Positions 9,384-18,340 of a stretch of 64,000 nt of DNA are shown piece after piece. Positions within the stretch are counted from its first letter, which is position 1; each line of letters begins with the position of its first letter. Below the pieces are notes generated by a model, which had not been told where the DNA came from, searched no databases, and was given only the letters and a program-made list of their open reading frames with translations. The DNA lies in the NCBI GenBank assembly GCA_947496355.1, contig CANMCO010000011.1, positions 62,001-126,000 on the forward strand, written 5' to 3'. Made by a program: the position numbers and the translations under genes. Source of the DNA: an uncultured Aquimarina sp. (GTDB taxonomy: Bacteria; Bacteroidota; Bacteroidia; Flavobacteriales; Flavobacteriaceae).

Positions 9384-12239
9384 TTAAAATGTGTATTTAA
9401 ATTGTAATCCGATATTCACACCTCTTTTATAGCTAGAGAGTGCAAACTCATCTATTGGATTGATTTCATTATTTTCATCCCTAGTAAATGGAATATTAAA
9501 AGTGGTAAGTACATCTTCTGATATAGTAGCATTTTCTCGTACTCTTTCTATGGTAGGGTTTAACAAGTTTTTAATGCTTAGATTGATTTCAAAGTTATCA
9601 CGTACTTTATTTTTCCATACAAAATCAAGTGTTGGCACTCCTTTTTCTACAATATTTCCTAATTGTCCAGCTCCTAACGCATCGATTCTATCAGAAAAAT
9701 AAGAGAATACAAGGTTTGCTACAGGTTTATATTTCCCAAAAGTTGGGGTATAACTTACATCTGCATTTACTAAAAATGGCGATGCACCTTGTAATTCGTC
9801 AGAATCTCTATTAAAGTTTGTGTTGAAGGTTCCAGAAACAGTTTTTAAATCTTGTTTTGTAGCCGTATAAGTAACGTTTAGACCTGCAGAAAGAAGACTT
9901 TCTTCTTCAGTATCTAATAGAAGTGCTTTACGCGCTTCTAACTCAATACCAAACACCTCTGCTTTGTCACCTGTTCTAAAGAAACGTTGTGTTCCTGTTG
10001 CATCATTTGCAGATACTAAGTTTACAGGATCGTTAATCTGTTTTGCAAAAGCAGCAATAGAAAATACCTGACCTCGTTCGAAGAACCATTCGTATTTTAA
10101 ATCTAAATTGATAATAGAAGAGAACGCGGGATCATTTAGTAAGTCCGGATTACCTCCAATACGGTCGGTTACATTTTCATAGACAAAAGGTGCAACTTCT
10201 TTAAATTCTGGATTAGAAACCGTTCTACTGGCAGAAAAACGGATGTTCTGATCATCGTTTAATGCATATTTCACATTTAAACTCGGTAAGAAAAAAGTTT
10301 CTGTCGCTTCATTACTCCCAGGATTGTTAAAAGCAAGGTTGATCACATCATATTCGATACTTTGTTTAAAAGATTCTACACGTAATCCAGGTACAAGAGT
10401 CCACTTTTCTCCAATTTTATAAATAGCATTGGCATATGCGGCGTGTATATCAAGTTCTCCAGTATATGTGTTTTCAGGAAGTCCAGGAAGATTGGTGTCT
10501 CCTAATCCATTTGTAGGATCTAGGGGGTTGATAACTACCGTGTTGAATACAACACCTAGATTATCAATATTAAAAATGTCGTTTAGGTTGTTGACATCAG
10601 TAACTTCTGTTCTAGGCTCAATGATACTTAATCCAAAACGTTGGTTGTCAAATTCACGTTTTTTTATACGTCCGTTATACCCAAAATTAAAAGAAAGATT
10701 TTCTGAACGCTCATAAGCTAGATTTATTCTACCATTCCATTCTTCATCTTCAATATTTTGGAAATAACGTTGATTGTCAAAATCCACATTACGAAAAAGT
10801 ACAGGGTTTGTATTTGGATTATTATCCAAGGCAAGGTCAAACTGCTCTAGCGCAATACGTTTTCTGTCTGGTTGGCGGGCAAGAACATTGTTAAACCCAA
10901 TCCCGTAATCTAGCTTTATTTTGTCATTAATTTTGCTAGTACCAGATAGTTGGTTAACAAAGATCATATCTTGCTCAAATTGCACATTTTGAGTAAAAAA
11001 CCCAAAGTCATCTATATCGGCAATTGTGTTTCTATTAAAGCCATTCCCATCTATTCCAAAACGTCCTACTTCATCTGTAGCATCATTAATAAATAAGGAA
11101 GTAAATTTTATTTTATGATCTGCATTAACACGATATGCAATGTTTGCCATTGCTGTTGTGGTACGATTGTATTCAAAGATTTCAGAATCTCTAAATATTT
11201 GATTCTCTGCTGCAGTTACATTTGCTGCCTGGCCTCTTTTATATTCGTAGTTACTTCCAAAAGAAGCAGTTGCAAACATACTTAATTTTGACTCTTCTCC
11301 TATTTCCCAGGATTTACCTCCTGTAATAGATCCCGAAAGGCCTACAGGGCCTTCTGATGAAACAGGATCTACACCATGAGATAGGATGACAGCAAATGGG
11401 TTATTACGATATCTGTTGTAAAAACCGAACAACCCTGTTCCTTCGCTCTTTATAAAGTTTTTTCCAATAGAAGCTGTGTTTATGTTGTTTCCCAGATCTG
11501 CATCAATAAATGCATCTCCGCTATGTTCTTTTGCCTTGATATCTACATTACCCGCCGCAAAATCTCCATAAAAATTAGCCGCATAGGTTTTACTCACACC
11601 AATGTTTTGAATAACATCAGAAGAGAAAAGACTGAGATCTATATTTTTCTTATCCACGTTATTTGCAGGAAGTGATAAGCCATTAAAAGTAGTATTCAAG
11701 TATCTGTCCCCAAGACCTCGCACATAAACATTACCTCCACCTTCTTGTTTTGAGATTCCAGATATTTTTGTAACTGCTGCTGCTGCATTACTAACTGCTT
11801 TGTTTGAAAGTTCTTGGGCCCCAATACTTTGTTTTTGAACAACAGCATTTTGTTGCTCTATGAGCAGTGCTTGAACACTTTCTTTCTTGATACTTGTTCC
11901 TTTTACAATAACTTCATCCAGTGCTGCTGCACTTGCGCCAATTGAGGCATTAACGGTAACAGCTTCACCGGCCACAACGGTAACTTCTTTGTCTAGCGTT
12001 TCGTACCCGACAAAACTAAATTCAATAATATATGTGCCTGGTTCAAGATTCTTGATAGTATAGAGACCATCAAAATCTGTAGTGGTTCCTTGGGTTGTAC
12101 CTTTAACAAGTACATTGGCAAAAGGAAGGGGTTGATCATTGGTTTCTTTATCCAATAATGTACCGGTAACCGAACCGGTTTCTTGCGCTAAAAGCATTCC
12201 AACAAAAAATAGCGCAAATAGTGTTACAATTTTTCTCAT
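9384..12239 (-). CDS. TonB-dependent outer-membrane receptor (module 1)
   Basis: About 951 residues. I prefer the ATG at 12239 (MRKIVTLFALFFVGMLLAQ, a clean signal peptide) to one 27 bp upstream. Order: carboxypeptidase-regulatory-like domain (LDKETNDQPLPFANVLVKG, FVGYETLDKEV), plug (KISGISKQEGGGNVYVRGLGDRY), beta-barrel ending in NIGLQFKYTF. It is clearly related to the receptor at 3412-6252, including the LGDRY and PxANVxxKG motifs. Four TTAACAT-type repeats in 11-bp phase lie 40-102 bp upstream, with a -7-like GTTCTTTG between them and the start. This makes phosphate-starvation control by PhoB likely (inference). Confidence 0.92.
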   Translation of the reverse strand: MRKIVTLFALFFVGMLLAQETGSVTGTLLDKETNDQPLPFANVLVKGTTQGTTTDFDGLYTIKNLEPGTYIIEFSFVGYETLDKEVTVVAGEAVTVNASIGASAAALDEVIVKGTSIKKESVQALLIEQQNAVVQKQSIGAQELSNKAVSNAAAAVTKISGISKQEGGGNVYVRGLGDRYLNTTFNGLSLPANNVDKKNIDLSLFSSDVIQNIGVSKTYAANFYGDFAAGNVDIKAKEHSGDAFIDADLGNNINTASIGKNFIKSEGTGLFGFYNRYRNNPFAVILSHGVDPVSSEGPVGLSGSITGGKSWEIGEESKLSMFATASFGSNYEYKRGQAANVTAAENQIFRDSEIFEYNRTTTAMANIAYRVNADHKIKFTSLFINDATDEVGRFGIDGNGFNRNTIADIDDFGFFTQNVQFEQDMIFVNQLSGTSKINDKIKLDYGIGFNNVLARQPDRKRIALEQFDLALDNNPNTNPVLFRNVDFDNQRYFQNIEDEEWNGRINLAYERSENLSFNFGYNGRIKKREFDNQRFGLSIIEPRTEVTDVNNLNDIFNIDNLGVVFNTVVINPLDPTNGLGDTNLPGLPENTYTGELDIHAAYANAIYKIGEKWTLVPGLRVESFKQSIEYDVINLAFNNPGSNEATETFFLPSLNVKYALNDDQNIRFSASRTVSNPEFKEVAPFVYENVTDRIGGNPDLLNDPAFSSIINLDLKYEWFFERGQVFSIAAFAKQINDPVNLVSANDATGTQRFFRTGDKAEVFGIELEARKALLLDTEEESLLSAGLNVTYTATKQDLKTVSGTFNTNFNRDSDELQGASPFLVNADVSYTPTFGKYKPVANLVFSYFSDRIDALGAGQLGNIVEKGVPTLDFVWKNKVRDNFEINLSIKNLLNPTIERVRENATISEDVLTTFNIPFTRDENNEINPIDEFALSSYKRGVNIGLQFKYTF

Positions 12240-12263
12240 TTCATTTGTTCTCAAATTCCGAGG

Positions 12264-12341
12264 CAAAGAACGAAGAGAAGTGTTAAATGATTGTTATTCA
12301 AAAATTAAGTATTGATGATTATAATGTTAGCTAAATGTTAT
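12264..12341 (-). promoter_or_regulatory. Predicted Pho-type promoter of TonB receptor module 1
   Basis: On the minus strand, repeat units ATAACAT, CTAACAT, ATAACAA and TTAACAC end at plus positions 12335, 12324, 12291 and 12280. Their mutual spacings are 11, 33 and 11 bp, so all are on one helix face. A -7-like GTTCTTTG occupies 12264-12271, 8 bp from the last unit, exactly as at the porin gene. The pattern matches the TTAACA direct repeats bound by Bacillus PhoP and the 11-bp repeat geometry of E. coli PhoB boxes. Binding is inferred. Confidence 0.7.
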
Positions 12342-12564
12342 CCGTATTTGTCTCATGCTAGTAAGATTAATGGCGTGTTTTTATTTAAGAAGAAGTTTTA
12401 AAATACTGAAAACGAATAGAGATGTGTTTTGCGGTGTTGATCAAAATTAAAGAATCGAATGTTAAGAAAATGTTTCTATAATGATTACTGTAAATCAGAT
12501 ATTAAGTTTTTCTGAAAACAAAAATCAAACTTTAATAAAGAAGAGTACTTTTTTATAAACAAAA
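12342..12564. other. Non-coding spacer
   Basis: AT-rich DNA between the Pho-type promoter of the receptor and the terminator of the MORN-like gene. I see no open frame, repeat or further motif in it. Confidence 0.5.
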
Positions 12565-12588
12565 AACACCTCAAAATGCTGAGGTGTT
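12565..12588 (-). terminator. Intrinsic terminator after the MORN-like gene
   Basis: 9-bp perfect stem (12565-12573 with 12580-12588, AACACCTCA) and a 6-nt loop, followed on the minus strand by T6. It lies 25 bp after the stop at 12614. Confidence 0.85.
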
Positions 12589-12613
12589 CCCGTTTATATG
12601 TGTTGATTATAAT

Positions 12614-12973
12614 CTAATTCTCGTAATTAACTACGACATTGTCTTTATTGGACCACGTAGTTACATCAGCAATTTGATTGTCAGAGTAGTTGACTTCGGA
12701 TAATTTGTCTGAACCCCAGAAAAACCATTTTCCGGTTTTTACTCCGTTGTTGTATCGCCCCATGGCAATTTTCTTTCCAGATGTGTTATAGGATTTCCAT
12801 TCTCCGTGAAGCTTACCTTTTTCATTATAAAAACCTTGTTGACGAATTTCTCCATTTTCATGAAAGAAAGTTCCTTTTATTAGGTCTCCCTGCTTTTCAA
12901 AAGTAGGTTTTAAATCCTGTGCCATTAAAGTTGCCGAAAATAAAATGGCCATTGCTACTAATATCTTTTTCAT
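12614..12973 (-). CDS. Small secreted MORN/YwqK-like repeat protein
   Basis: 119 residues. Signal peptide 1-19 (ATLMAQ), then short repeats of the kind GEIRQQGFYNEKGKLHGEWKSY and GKKIAMGRYNNGVKTGKWFFW. These are the G-x-w-x-x-y-x-x-x-G units of MORN-variant (YwqK-type) proteins, predicted to form a beta-meander in the periplasm or at the surface. Annotation pipelines often label them 'antitoxin', but nothing here supports a toxin-antitoxin role. Two Pho-type repeats at 13058-13075 lie 85 bp upstream of the start but point towards chrA. Confidence 0.75.
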   Translation of the reverse strand: MKKILVAMAILFSATLMAQDLKPTFEKQGDLIKGTFFHENGEIRQQGFYNEKGKLHGEWKSYNTSGKKIAMGRYNNGVKTGKWFFWGSDKLSEVNYSDNQIADVTTWSNKDNVVVNYEN

Positions 12974-13057
12974 GTTCTTTAAATGTTTAATGTTATTTGA
13001 GGATGTCGACTTAATATTATAAAAGTACTATTTATTTTACGTTTAAGCAATGTTTAG

Positions 13058-13075
13058 GTAACATTAAATTAACAT
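13058..13075 (+). promoter_or_regulatory. Pho-type direct repeat between MORN-like gene and chrA
   Basis: GTAACAT (13058-13064) and TTAACAT (13069-13075) are 11 bp apart, the same unit and phase as before the porin and PiT genes. The orientation matches the plus-strand chrA gene (start 160 bp away), while the divergent MORN-like gene starts 85 bp away. No -7 element is found at the expected distance, so which gene is affected is open. Confidence 0.5.
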
Positions 13076-13234
13076 TAAAACTATATTTAACTGATTTTTA
13101 GTGTTTTGACACATTAACTTGCTTTTCTTTTTGAGCTCATAATCCTAGCTTAATTACTTTTTTTGGTACTGAGGAGTTCCTATTATATTTCTATTTTTGT
13201 TCATCCTAAATCTATCAAAAAAGGTGATACTTGC

Positions 13235-14365
13235 ATGAACAAGAAGAATAAACTTATAGAGGTTGCAATAGTTTTTTTTAAGTTAGGTTGTATTGCTTTT
13301 GGTGGCCCGGCGGCACATATAGCTATGATGGAAGATGAGGTGGTGCAGAAAAGAAAATGGATGAGCAGACAACATTTTTTGGACCTTATTGGAGCGACAA
13401 ATTTGATTCCCGGCCCAAACTCTACAGAAATGGTTATGCATTGCGGTCATGAGCGTGCTGGAGTCACTGGTTTATTTGTTGCCGGAGCATGTTTCGTTTT
13501 TCCTGCTGTAGTTATTACAGGGGTACTGGCGTGGTTCTATACTTCATATGGGCAATTGCCAGAGGCTACTCCTTTTATCTTTGGAATTAAGCCAGCTGTA
13601 CTGGCTATTATTGCTTCTGCAATTCTGAAATTAGGAAAGAAAGCTTTAAAAAGTTGGGAAATTGGTGTCATCGGTGTTTTAGTTTTAATTGCTAGTCTTT
13701 TTGGTGTAAACGAAATTATAGCATTATTAAGCGGTGGTGTTTTGGGAACATTATATTTCTATTCAAAATCTATGTTGGTTACTACGCCTAAGTCTATTGC
13801 ACCTTTTTTTCTATTTAAAATTTCAGCAACTACCCTTGTGAAATTGTCATCTCTTAAAGTTTTTTGGACTTTTCTGAAAGTAGGCGCTATATTATATGGT
13901 AGTGGTTACGTACTGTTTGCATATCTTGATGCAGAACTTGTGACCAAAGGGTGGCTAACAAGATCAGAATTGATTGATGCTATTGCGGTGGGACAATTTA
14001 CACCTGGGCCTGTTTTGTCTACAGCAACCTTCATTGGCTATCAATTGGCTGGTTTTTGGGGAGCGGTAGCTGCAACAATCGGAATTTTTCTTCCTTCTTT
14101 TCTTTTTGTGTTACTTCTTAATCCCTTGGTGCCTAAAATGAGAAAATCCAAAGTGCTAAGCTACTTTTTAGACTCAGTCAATATTGCCGCAGTGGCGATA
14201 ATGCTATCCGTATTATATGTGATGTCTTTGGATACATTAACAGATTGGAAATCTATAACGATTGCCTTGTTAAGCGCGTTTGTGATGTTCGGAGTGAAAA
14301 AGATAAATGCAATGTGGATAGTACTTGGAGGAGCTGTACTAGGATATTTGCTATCCATTGTTTAA
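13235..14365 (+). CDS. chrA: ChrA-family chromate transporter (two-domain)
   Basis: 376 residues with two CHR domains in tandem, the long bidomain form of the family. The first-domain signature is clear (FFKLGCIAFGGPAAHIAMME, FLDLIGATNLIPGPNSTEM), and the second half repeats it (FLKVGAILYGSGYVLFAYL, DAIAVGQFTPGPVLSTATFIG). Members export chromate across the inner membrane; many environmental homologues have unproven substrates and may handle other oxyanions such as sulfate. The start is the ATG at 13235, preceded by AAGGTG, rather than a TTG 72 bp upstream. It sits inside the phosphate cluster behind a Pho-type repeat, which is unusual for chrA. Confidence 0.9.
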   Translation: MNKKNKLIEVAIVFFKLGCIAFGGPAAHIAMMEDEVVQKRKWMSRQHFLDLIGATNLIPGPNSTEMVMHCGHERAGVTGLFVAGACFVFPAVVITGVLAWFYTSYGQLPEATPFIFGIKPAVLAIIASAILKLGKKALKSWEIGVIGVLVLIASLFGVNEIIALLSGGVLGTLYFYSKSMLVTTPKSIAPFFLFKISATTLVKLSSLKVFWTFLKVGAILYGSGYVLFAYLDAELVTKGWLTRSELIDAIAVGQFTPGPVLSTATFIGYQLAGFWGAVAATIGIFLPSFLFVLLLNPLVPKMRKSKVLSYFLDSVNIAAVAIMLSVLYVMSLDTLTDWKSITIALLSAFVMFGVKKINAMWIVLGGAVLGYLLSIV

Positions 14366-14406
14366 AAATATTTTTAACGATAGCTTAAAGTTCTGATAAC
14401 ATAAAA

Positions 14407-14435
14407 ACTCGCCAAATAAAATATTTTTGACGAGT
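14407..14435 (-). terminator. Possible orphan minus-strand terminator hairpin
   Basis: Arms around 14407-14416 and 14426-14435 (ACTCG with CGAGT plus CAAA with TTTG). The single mismatch on the plus strand becomes a G-U pair on the minus strand, where a T-rich tract follows. No minus-strand gene lies upstream, so its role is unclear. Confidence 0.35.
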
Positions 14436-14502
14436 CGTAAAGACAAATAGTAATTTCAAAAAATCATACTAGTTTTTGTCGACTTAGATTTTTGAAATAC
14501 AG

Positions 14503-14530
14503 GGCTGACCTAATATGGTCAGCCTTTTTT
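14503..14530 (+). terminator. Intrinsic terminator downstream of chrA
   Basis: Perfect 8-bp stem GGCTGACC (14503-14510 with 14517-14524), a 6-nt loop and T6 at 14525-14530. It lies about 140 bp after the chrA stop and insulates the porin promoter. Confidence 0.9.
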
Positions 14531-14579
14531 GCTCTCGCATAAATACTCAAAAAAAAGGTCATTCTAAAATAATTATTAA

Positions 14580-14624
14580 AAAACATTAAGATAACATTAA
14601 CTTAACATTGATATTAGTTCTTTG
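14580..14624 (+). promoter_or_regulatory. Predicted Pho-type promoter of the porin gene
   Basis: Three 7-mers, AAAACAT (14580), ATAACAT (14591) and TTAACAT (14602), start exactly 11 bp apart. GTTCTTTG (14617-14624) follows 8 bp after the last unit. The TonB receptor promoter at 12264-12341 has the same octamer at the same distance. The genes downstream are a phosphate-type porin, the PiT transporter and phoBR, so PhoB activation is the simplest reading. Confidence 0.78.
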
Positions 14625-14648
14625 CAGCGACAAAAATTAGTATCGGAT

Positions 14649-15848
14649 ATGAAATTAAAGATTACATTTACGGCGTTAGCCTTATTTACATTTTGTTTAA
14701 TAAATGCTCAGGAGACTACTGAGACTAAATTCGGAAAAGGAATACTTAATGTAGTTGCAAAAGATAGCTCATGGAGCATGAAATTTGCCACAAGATTCCA
14801 ATTACTTGGTAGTGCAAGTTGGGATATTAATGATGGAGATTACAGCAAGTCCGAGACCAATTTTTTGGTCAGGAGAGCACGTCTAAAATTTGATGGATTC
14901 GCTTACAGTCCTAAGCTAAAGTATAAAATAGAGCTTGGATTATCTAACAGAGATATTTCGGGAGCTTCAGAATTTACAAATAACGCACCACGCTATATCC
15001 TTGATGCCGTTATTAAATGGAATTTTTATAAAAACTTCACCCTTTGGGCTGGTCAAACAAAATTACCTGGTAACGTAGAGCGTGTTGTTTCCTCAGCAAA
15101 CTTACAATTGGTAGATCGCTCAAGATTAAACAGTAGATTTAATATTGATCGTGATCTTGGTGTACAATTAAGGCATCACTTTAAGTTATCAGATAAATTT
15201 TTGGTAAGAGAGATAGTAGCGGTTTCACAAGGAGAAGGAAGAAATATTACTACTGGTAACTTAGGAGGTCATCAATATACGGGTAGAGTAGAATTATTAC
15301 CTTTTGGAAAATTTCAGAGTAAAGGAGATTATAAAGGAGGAGATCTTAAAAGAGAGCAAACTCCTAAATTAATGCTTGCTGCTACTTATGATCTTAATGC
15401 TGATGCTGTAAAAGATAGAAGTAATCAAGGGTCATATATGGAAACCAGTACTGGTTTTTATGAAACTAATATCTCTACAATATTTGTTGATGCGGTATTT
15501 AAATACAAAGGTTTTTCTTTTATGGGAGAATTTGCCGATAGAGATGCAGATGATGCGATAGCAGTAGAAGAAGATGGTACTCCTACTGGAGATATTGTAC
15601 AAGTAGGTAATGCTATAAATCTTCAGGCTGGATATTTATTTAAAAGCAATTGGGAGTTAGCCGGGCGTTATACCAATTTAAATTTTGATGCAGTTGTTGG
15701 TAAAGCTCTTGAAGAACAATACACTTTGGGAGTTTCAAAATATATTTCAGGACATAATTTAAAAGTTCAGTCAGATATAAGTTATACCACAGAAGATGGT
15801 GATGCTAGTGGATTAGCATATAGATTACAATTTGATATACATTTCTAA
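14649..15848 (+). CDS. OprO/OprP-type porin (phosphate-selective porin family)
   Basis: 399 residues. Signal peptide 1-20 (FTFCLINAQE), then a beta-barrel with many alternating strands and a final FDIHF. Features of the porin O/P family include NFLVRRARLKFDGFAYSPKLKYKI near the N-terminus and the block WNFYKNFTLWAGQTKLPGNVERV. Members form outer-membrane pores for phosphate or polyphosphate, although many Bacteroidota members have unproven selectivity. The start is the ATG at 14649; an upstream TTG would add residues before the signal peptide. It lies directly upstream of the PiT transporter. Confidence 0.88.
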   Translation: MKLKITFTALALFTFCLINAQETTETKFGKGILNVVAKDSSWSMKFATRFQLLGSASWDINDGDYSKSETNFLVRRARLKFDGFAYSPKLKYKIELGLSNRDISGASEFTNNAPRYILDAVIKWNFYKNFTLWAGQTKLPGNVERVVSSANLQLVDRSRLNSRFNIDRDLGVQLRHHFKLSDKFLVREIVAVSQGEGRNITTGNLGGHQYTGRVELLPFGKFQSKGDYKGGDLKREQTPKLMLAATYDLNADAVKDRSNQGSYMETSTGFYETNISTIFVDAVFKYKGFSFMGEFADRDADDAIAVEEDGTPTGDIVQVGNAINLQAGYLFKSNWELAGRYTNLNFDAVVGKALEEQYTLGVSKYISGHNLKVQSDISYTTEDGDASGLAYRLQFDIHF

Positions 15849-15863
15849 ACATTAGATAAATAC

Positions 15864-15908
15864 ATAACAGTTTAATAACATTAAGCTGAGAATTGATTAT
15901 AATATTTG
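15864..15908 (+). promoter_or_regulatory. Predicted Pho-type promoter of the PiT gene
   Basis: ATAACAG (15864-15870) and ATAACAT (15875-15881) lie 11 bp apart. A -7-like AATATTTG occupies 15901-15908, that is 19 bp (8+11) after the last unit, so it keeps the helical phase seen at the porin and TonB receptor promoters. It is predicted to give phoBR-controlled transcription of the phosphate transporter. Confidence 0.65.
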
Positions 15909-15928
15909 CACTTTAAACAAAAAATGTA

Positions 15929-18316
15929 ATGGATAATATTTATTTATTAATGGTCGTTGCTCTTGCTGTCTTGGCAATTGCAGACCTTGTTGTAGGAGTT
16001 AGTAATGATGCTGTTAACTTCTTGAACTCTGCGATTGGATCTAAAGCGGTGTCTTTTAGAACCATTATGATTGTTGCTAGTATAGGTATTGCAGCTGGAG
16101 CTATTTTTTCTAGTGGATTAATGGAAGTAGCCCGAAAAGGGATATTTAACCCAGGTGAATTCTATTTTGATGAAATCATGATCATCTTTATGGCGGTGAT
16201 GATTACTGATATACTCCTCCTCGACTTTTTCAATACATTAGGGATGCCAACTTCTACAACGGTATCTATTGTATTTAATCTTTTGGGAGCTGCAGTAAGT
16301 ATTGCATTAATAAAAATTGGTGCAGATCAAGGCTTATCTTTTTCTGACTTAGGAAACTATATCAATACTAAAAAAGCAGGAGAAATTATTAATGGAATTT
16401 TACTCTCAGTGGTAATAGCCTTCTCAGTAGGGGCTATTGTACAATTCATTACTCGTCTCTTATTATCTTATAATTTTGAAAAGAAAGCCAAATGGGTTGG
16501 AGCCTTATTTGGAGGAATTGCATTAACGGCACTTTTGTATTTCATTTTTATGAAAGGAATCAAAGGAACTAATTATGCAAAAGCTGTAGTTGATGTTGTC
16601 TATAATGGAGGTCCTGAAGGATTGTTAGATTGGGCAAATAATTACTTTGGCAGTGCTTATGAAAGTGTTAAAGAATTAGCAAAAGCCAAAAAAGACCTCT
16701 TTAAGATTGATGGAGATGCAGGTGTTATTAAATTAACCTTAAGAGGTTTATTAGAAACAAATGTATTGGAAATCGTAGCAGTGGGTTTTGTATTGTTTTC
16801 TGCTCTATCATATATACTTACTAATTTCTTGAAAGTAAATATTTATAAACTTATCATCATCATAGGTACCTTCGGATTAGCATTAGCTTTTTCTGGTAAT
16901 GATTTGGTAAACTTTATTGGGGTGCCAATTGCAGGTTGGCAATCTTATGAAGCTTGGGTGACTTCTGGTATCCCTGCTGCAGAATTTTCTATGGATGTTT
17001 TAGCTAAAAAAAGCGAAACACCTGTATTATTATTGTTCCTGGCAGGAGGAATAATGGTATTGACATTATGGCTTTCAAAAAAAGCGCGATATGTTGCTGA
17101 TACCGAAATCAATCTTTCTAGAGAAGGAGAGGCTAAAGAACGTTTTAAGCCAAATTTTATATCTAGAGGTGTAGTTAGAGGAACGGTATTAATATCACAG
17201 GGACTTACCGCTATCACTCCAAAGCCTGCCAGAGAGTTTATAGAAAAGCAATTTGCTAAACCTGTTATAGACTTGCCAAAAGATAAAACATATCAACTCC
17301 CTGCTTTTGATATGGTTCGTGCAGCAGTCAATCTTGTTGTTGCAGGAATACTTATTTCTATAGCAACTTCTATGAAATTACCATTGTCAACTACCTACGT
17401 AACTTTTATGGTAGCGATGGGTACTTCATTAGCAGATAGAGCATGGGGAACAGAGAGTGCCGTATACCGCGTAGCAGGAGTATTGAATGTGATTGGTGGA
17501 TGGTTTATGACAGCAATAAGTGCATTTATTGCGGCAGGAGCGGTAGCCTTCTTGATTAATCTTGGTGGTCCAGCTATGATTGCCGTCTTATTACTAGTAG
17601 CGATATTACTTTTGGCTAGAAATACCATAAATTACAGAAAAAGAGTAAAGGCAGAGAAAACGGAAGATAGTCTTAAAAGTTCTGAAAGCAGCTCTATTCA
17701 AGGAGTTATCGAAGAGAGTGCAGATAATATCAAATCCTTTGTAAATAGAGGGAACAAGATTTATTCCAGCACTATTGATAGCCTTGTAAAATATGATTTA
17801 CCAGCCTTAAAGAAAAATAAGAAAGGAATTGCCAAATTAGATTCTGAAGTTGAAGAGCTAAGAGATAATATCTTCTATTTTATCAAAAATTTAGATGAAT
17901 CCAGTGTAGGTGCTAGTAATTTCTATATTAATATTTTAGGATACTTACAAGATATGTCTCAGTCTATAGAATATATCTCTAAGGCAAGTCATAAACACGT
18001 AAATAATAATCATAAAAAACTTCGATTTAATCAGATAAAAGATCTAAAAGAAATCGAGGAACAATTAAATGAATTGTTCGGACAAATTAAAAAAGCTTTT
18101 AGTGATAGAGATTTTGATCATATTGATAGTATTCTTAATGAAAAGCAAGAATTATTCAATAAAGTAAATGAGAAAATCGATAAGCAGGTGGCTAGAACCA
18201 GAACAGAAGAAAGTAGTCCTAAAAATACTACCTTGTACTTTGGTTTATTATTAGAAACCAAAGATCTTATAACGGCAACAATGAACTTGTTAACTACTTA
18301 TAAAGATCATCAATAA
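15929..18316 (+). CDS. PiT-family inorganic phosphate transporter with C-terminal PhoU-like domain
   Basis: 795 residues, much longer than a plain PiT permease (about 330-500). The membrane part (1-580) has both inverted PiT signatures: GVSNDAVNFLNS (23-34) with GMPTSTTVS, and SGNDLVNFIGVPIAG with LPLSTTYVTFMVAMG. A central soluble insert lies around 230-270. The last 200 residues are soluble and helical (KSFVNRGNKIYSSTIDSLVKY and onwards), resembling the PhoU/DUF47 partners that elsewhere are separate proteins. It carries phosphate-cation symport at the inner membrane; the tail probably gates it or senses phosphate (inference). It is followed by its own terminator and then phoBR. Confidence 0.9.
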   Translation: MDNIYLLMVVALAVLAIADLVVGVSNDAVNFLNSAIGSKAVSFRTIMIVASIGIAAGAIFSSGLMEVARKGIFNPGEFYFDEIMIIFMAVMITDILLLDFFNTLGMPTSTTVSIVFNLLGAAVSIALIKIGADQGLSFSDLGNYINTKKAGEIINGILLSVVIAFSVGAIVQFITRLLLSYNFEKKAKWVGALFGGIALTALLYFIFMKGIKGTNYAKAVVDVVYNGGPEGLLDWANNYFGSAYESVKELAKAKKDLFKIDGDAGVIKLTLRGLLETNVLEIVAVGFVLFSALSYILTNFLKVNIYKLIIIIGTFGLALAFSGNDLVNFIGVPIAGWQSYEAWVTSGIPAAEFSMDVLAKKSETPVLLLFLAGGIMVLTLWLSKKARYVADTEINLSREGEAKERFKPNFISRGVVRGTVLISQGLTAITPKPAREFIEKQFAKPVIDLPKDKTYQLPAFDMVRAAVNLVVAGILISIATSMKLPLSTTYVTFMVAMGTSLADRAWGTESAVYRVAGVLNVIGGWFMTAISAFIAAGAVAFLINLGGPAMIAVLLLVAILLLARNTINYRKRVKAEKTEDSLKSSESSSIQGVIEESADNIKSFVNRGNKIYSSTIDSLVKYDLPALKKNKKGIAKLDSEVEELRDNIFYFIKNLDESSVGASNFYINILGYLQDMSQSIEYISKASHKHVNNNHKKLRFNQIKDLKEIEEQLNELFGQIKKAFSDRDFDHIDSILNEKQELFNKVNEKIDKQVARTRTEESSPKNTTLYFGLLLETKDLITATMNLLTTYKDHQ

Positions 18317-18340
18317 GAAATTATTGAGATAAATTATATA

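Noticed and set aside
12614..12973. Toxin-antitoxin system in the MORN-like gene
   Set aside because: The YwqK-type label is a pipeline name. The protein has a signal peptide, stands alone and has no toxin gene beside it.
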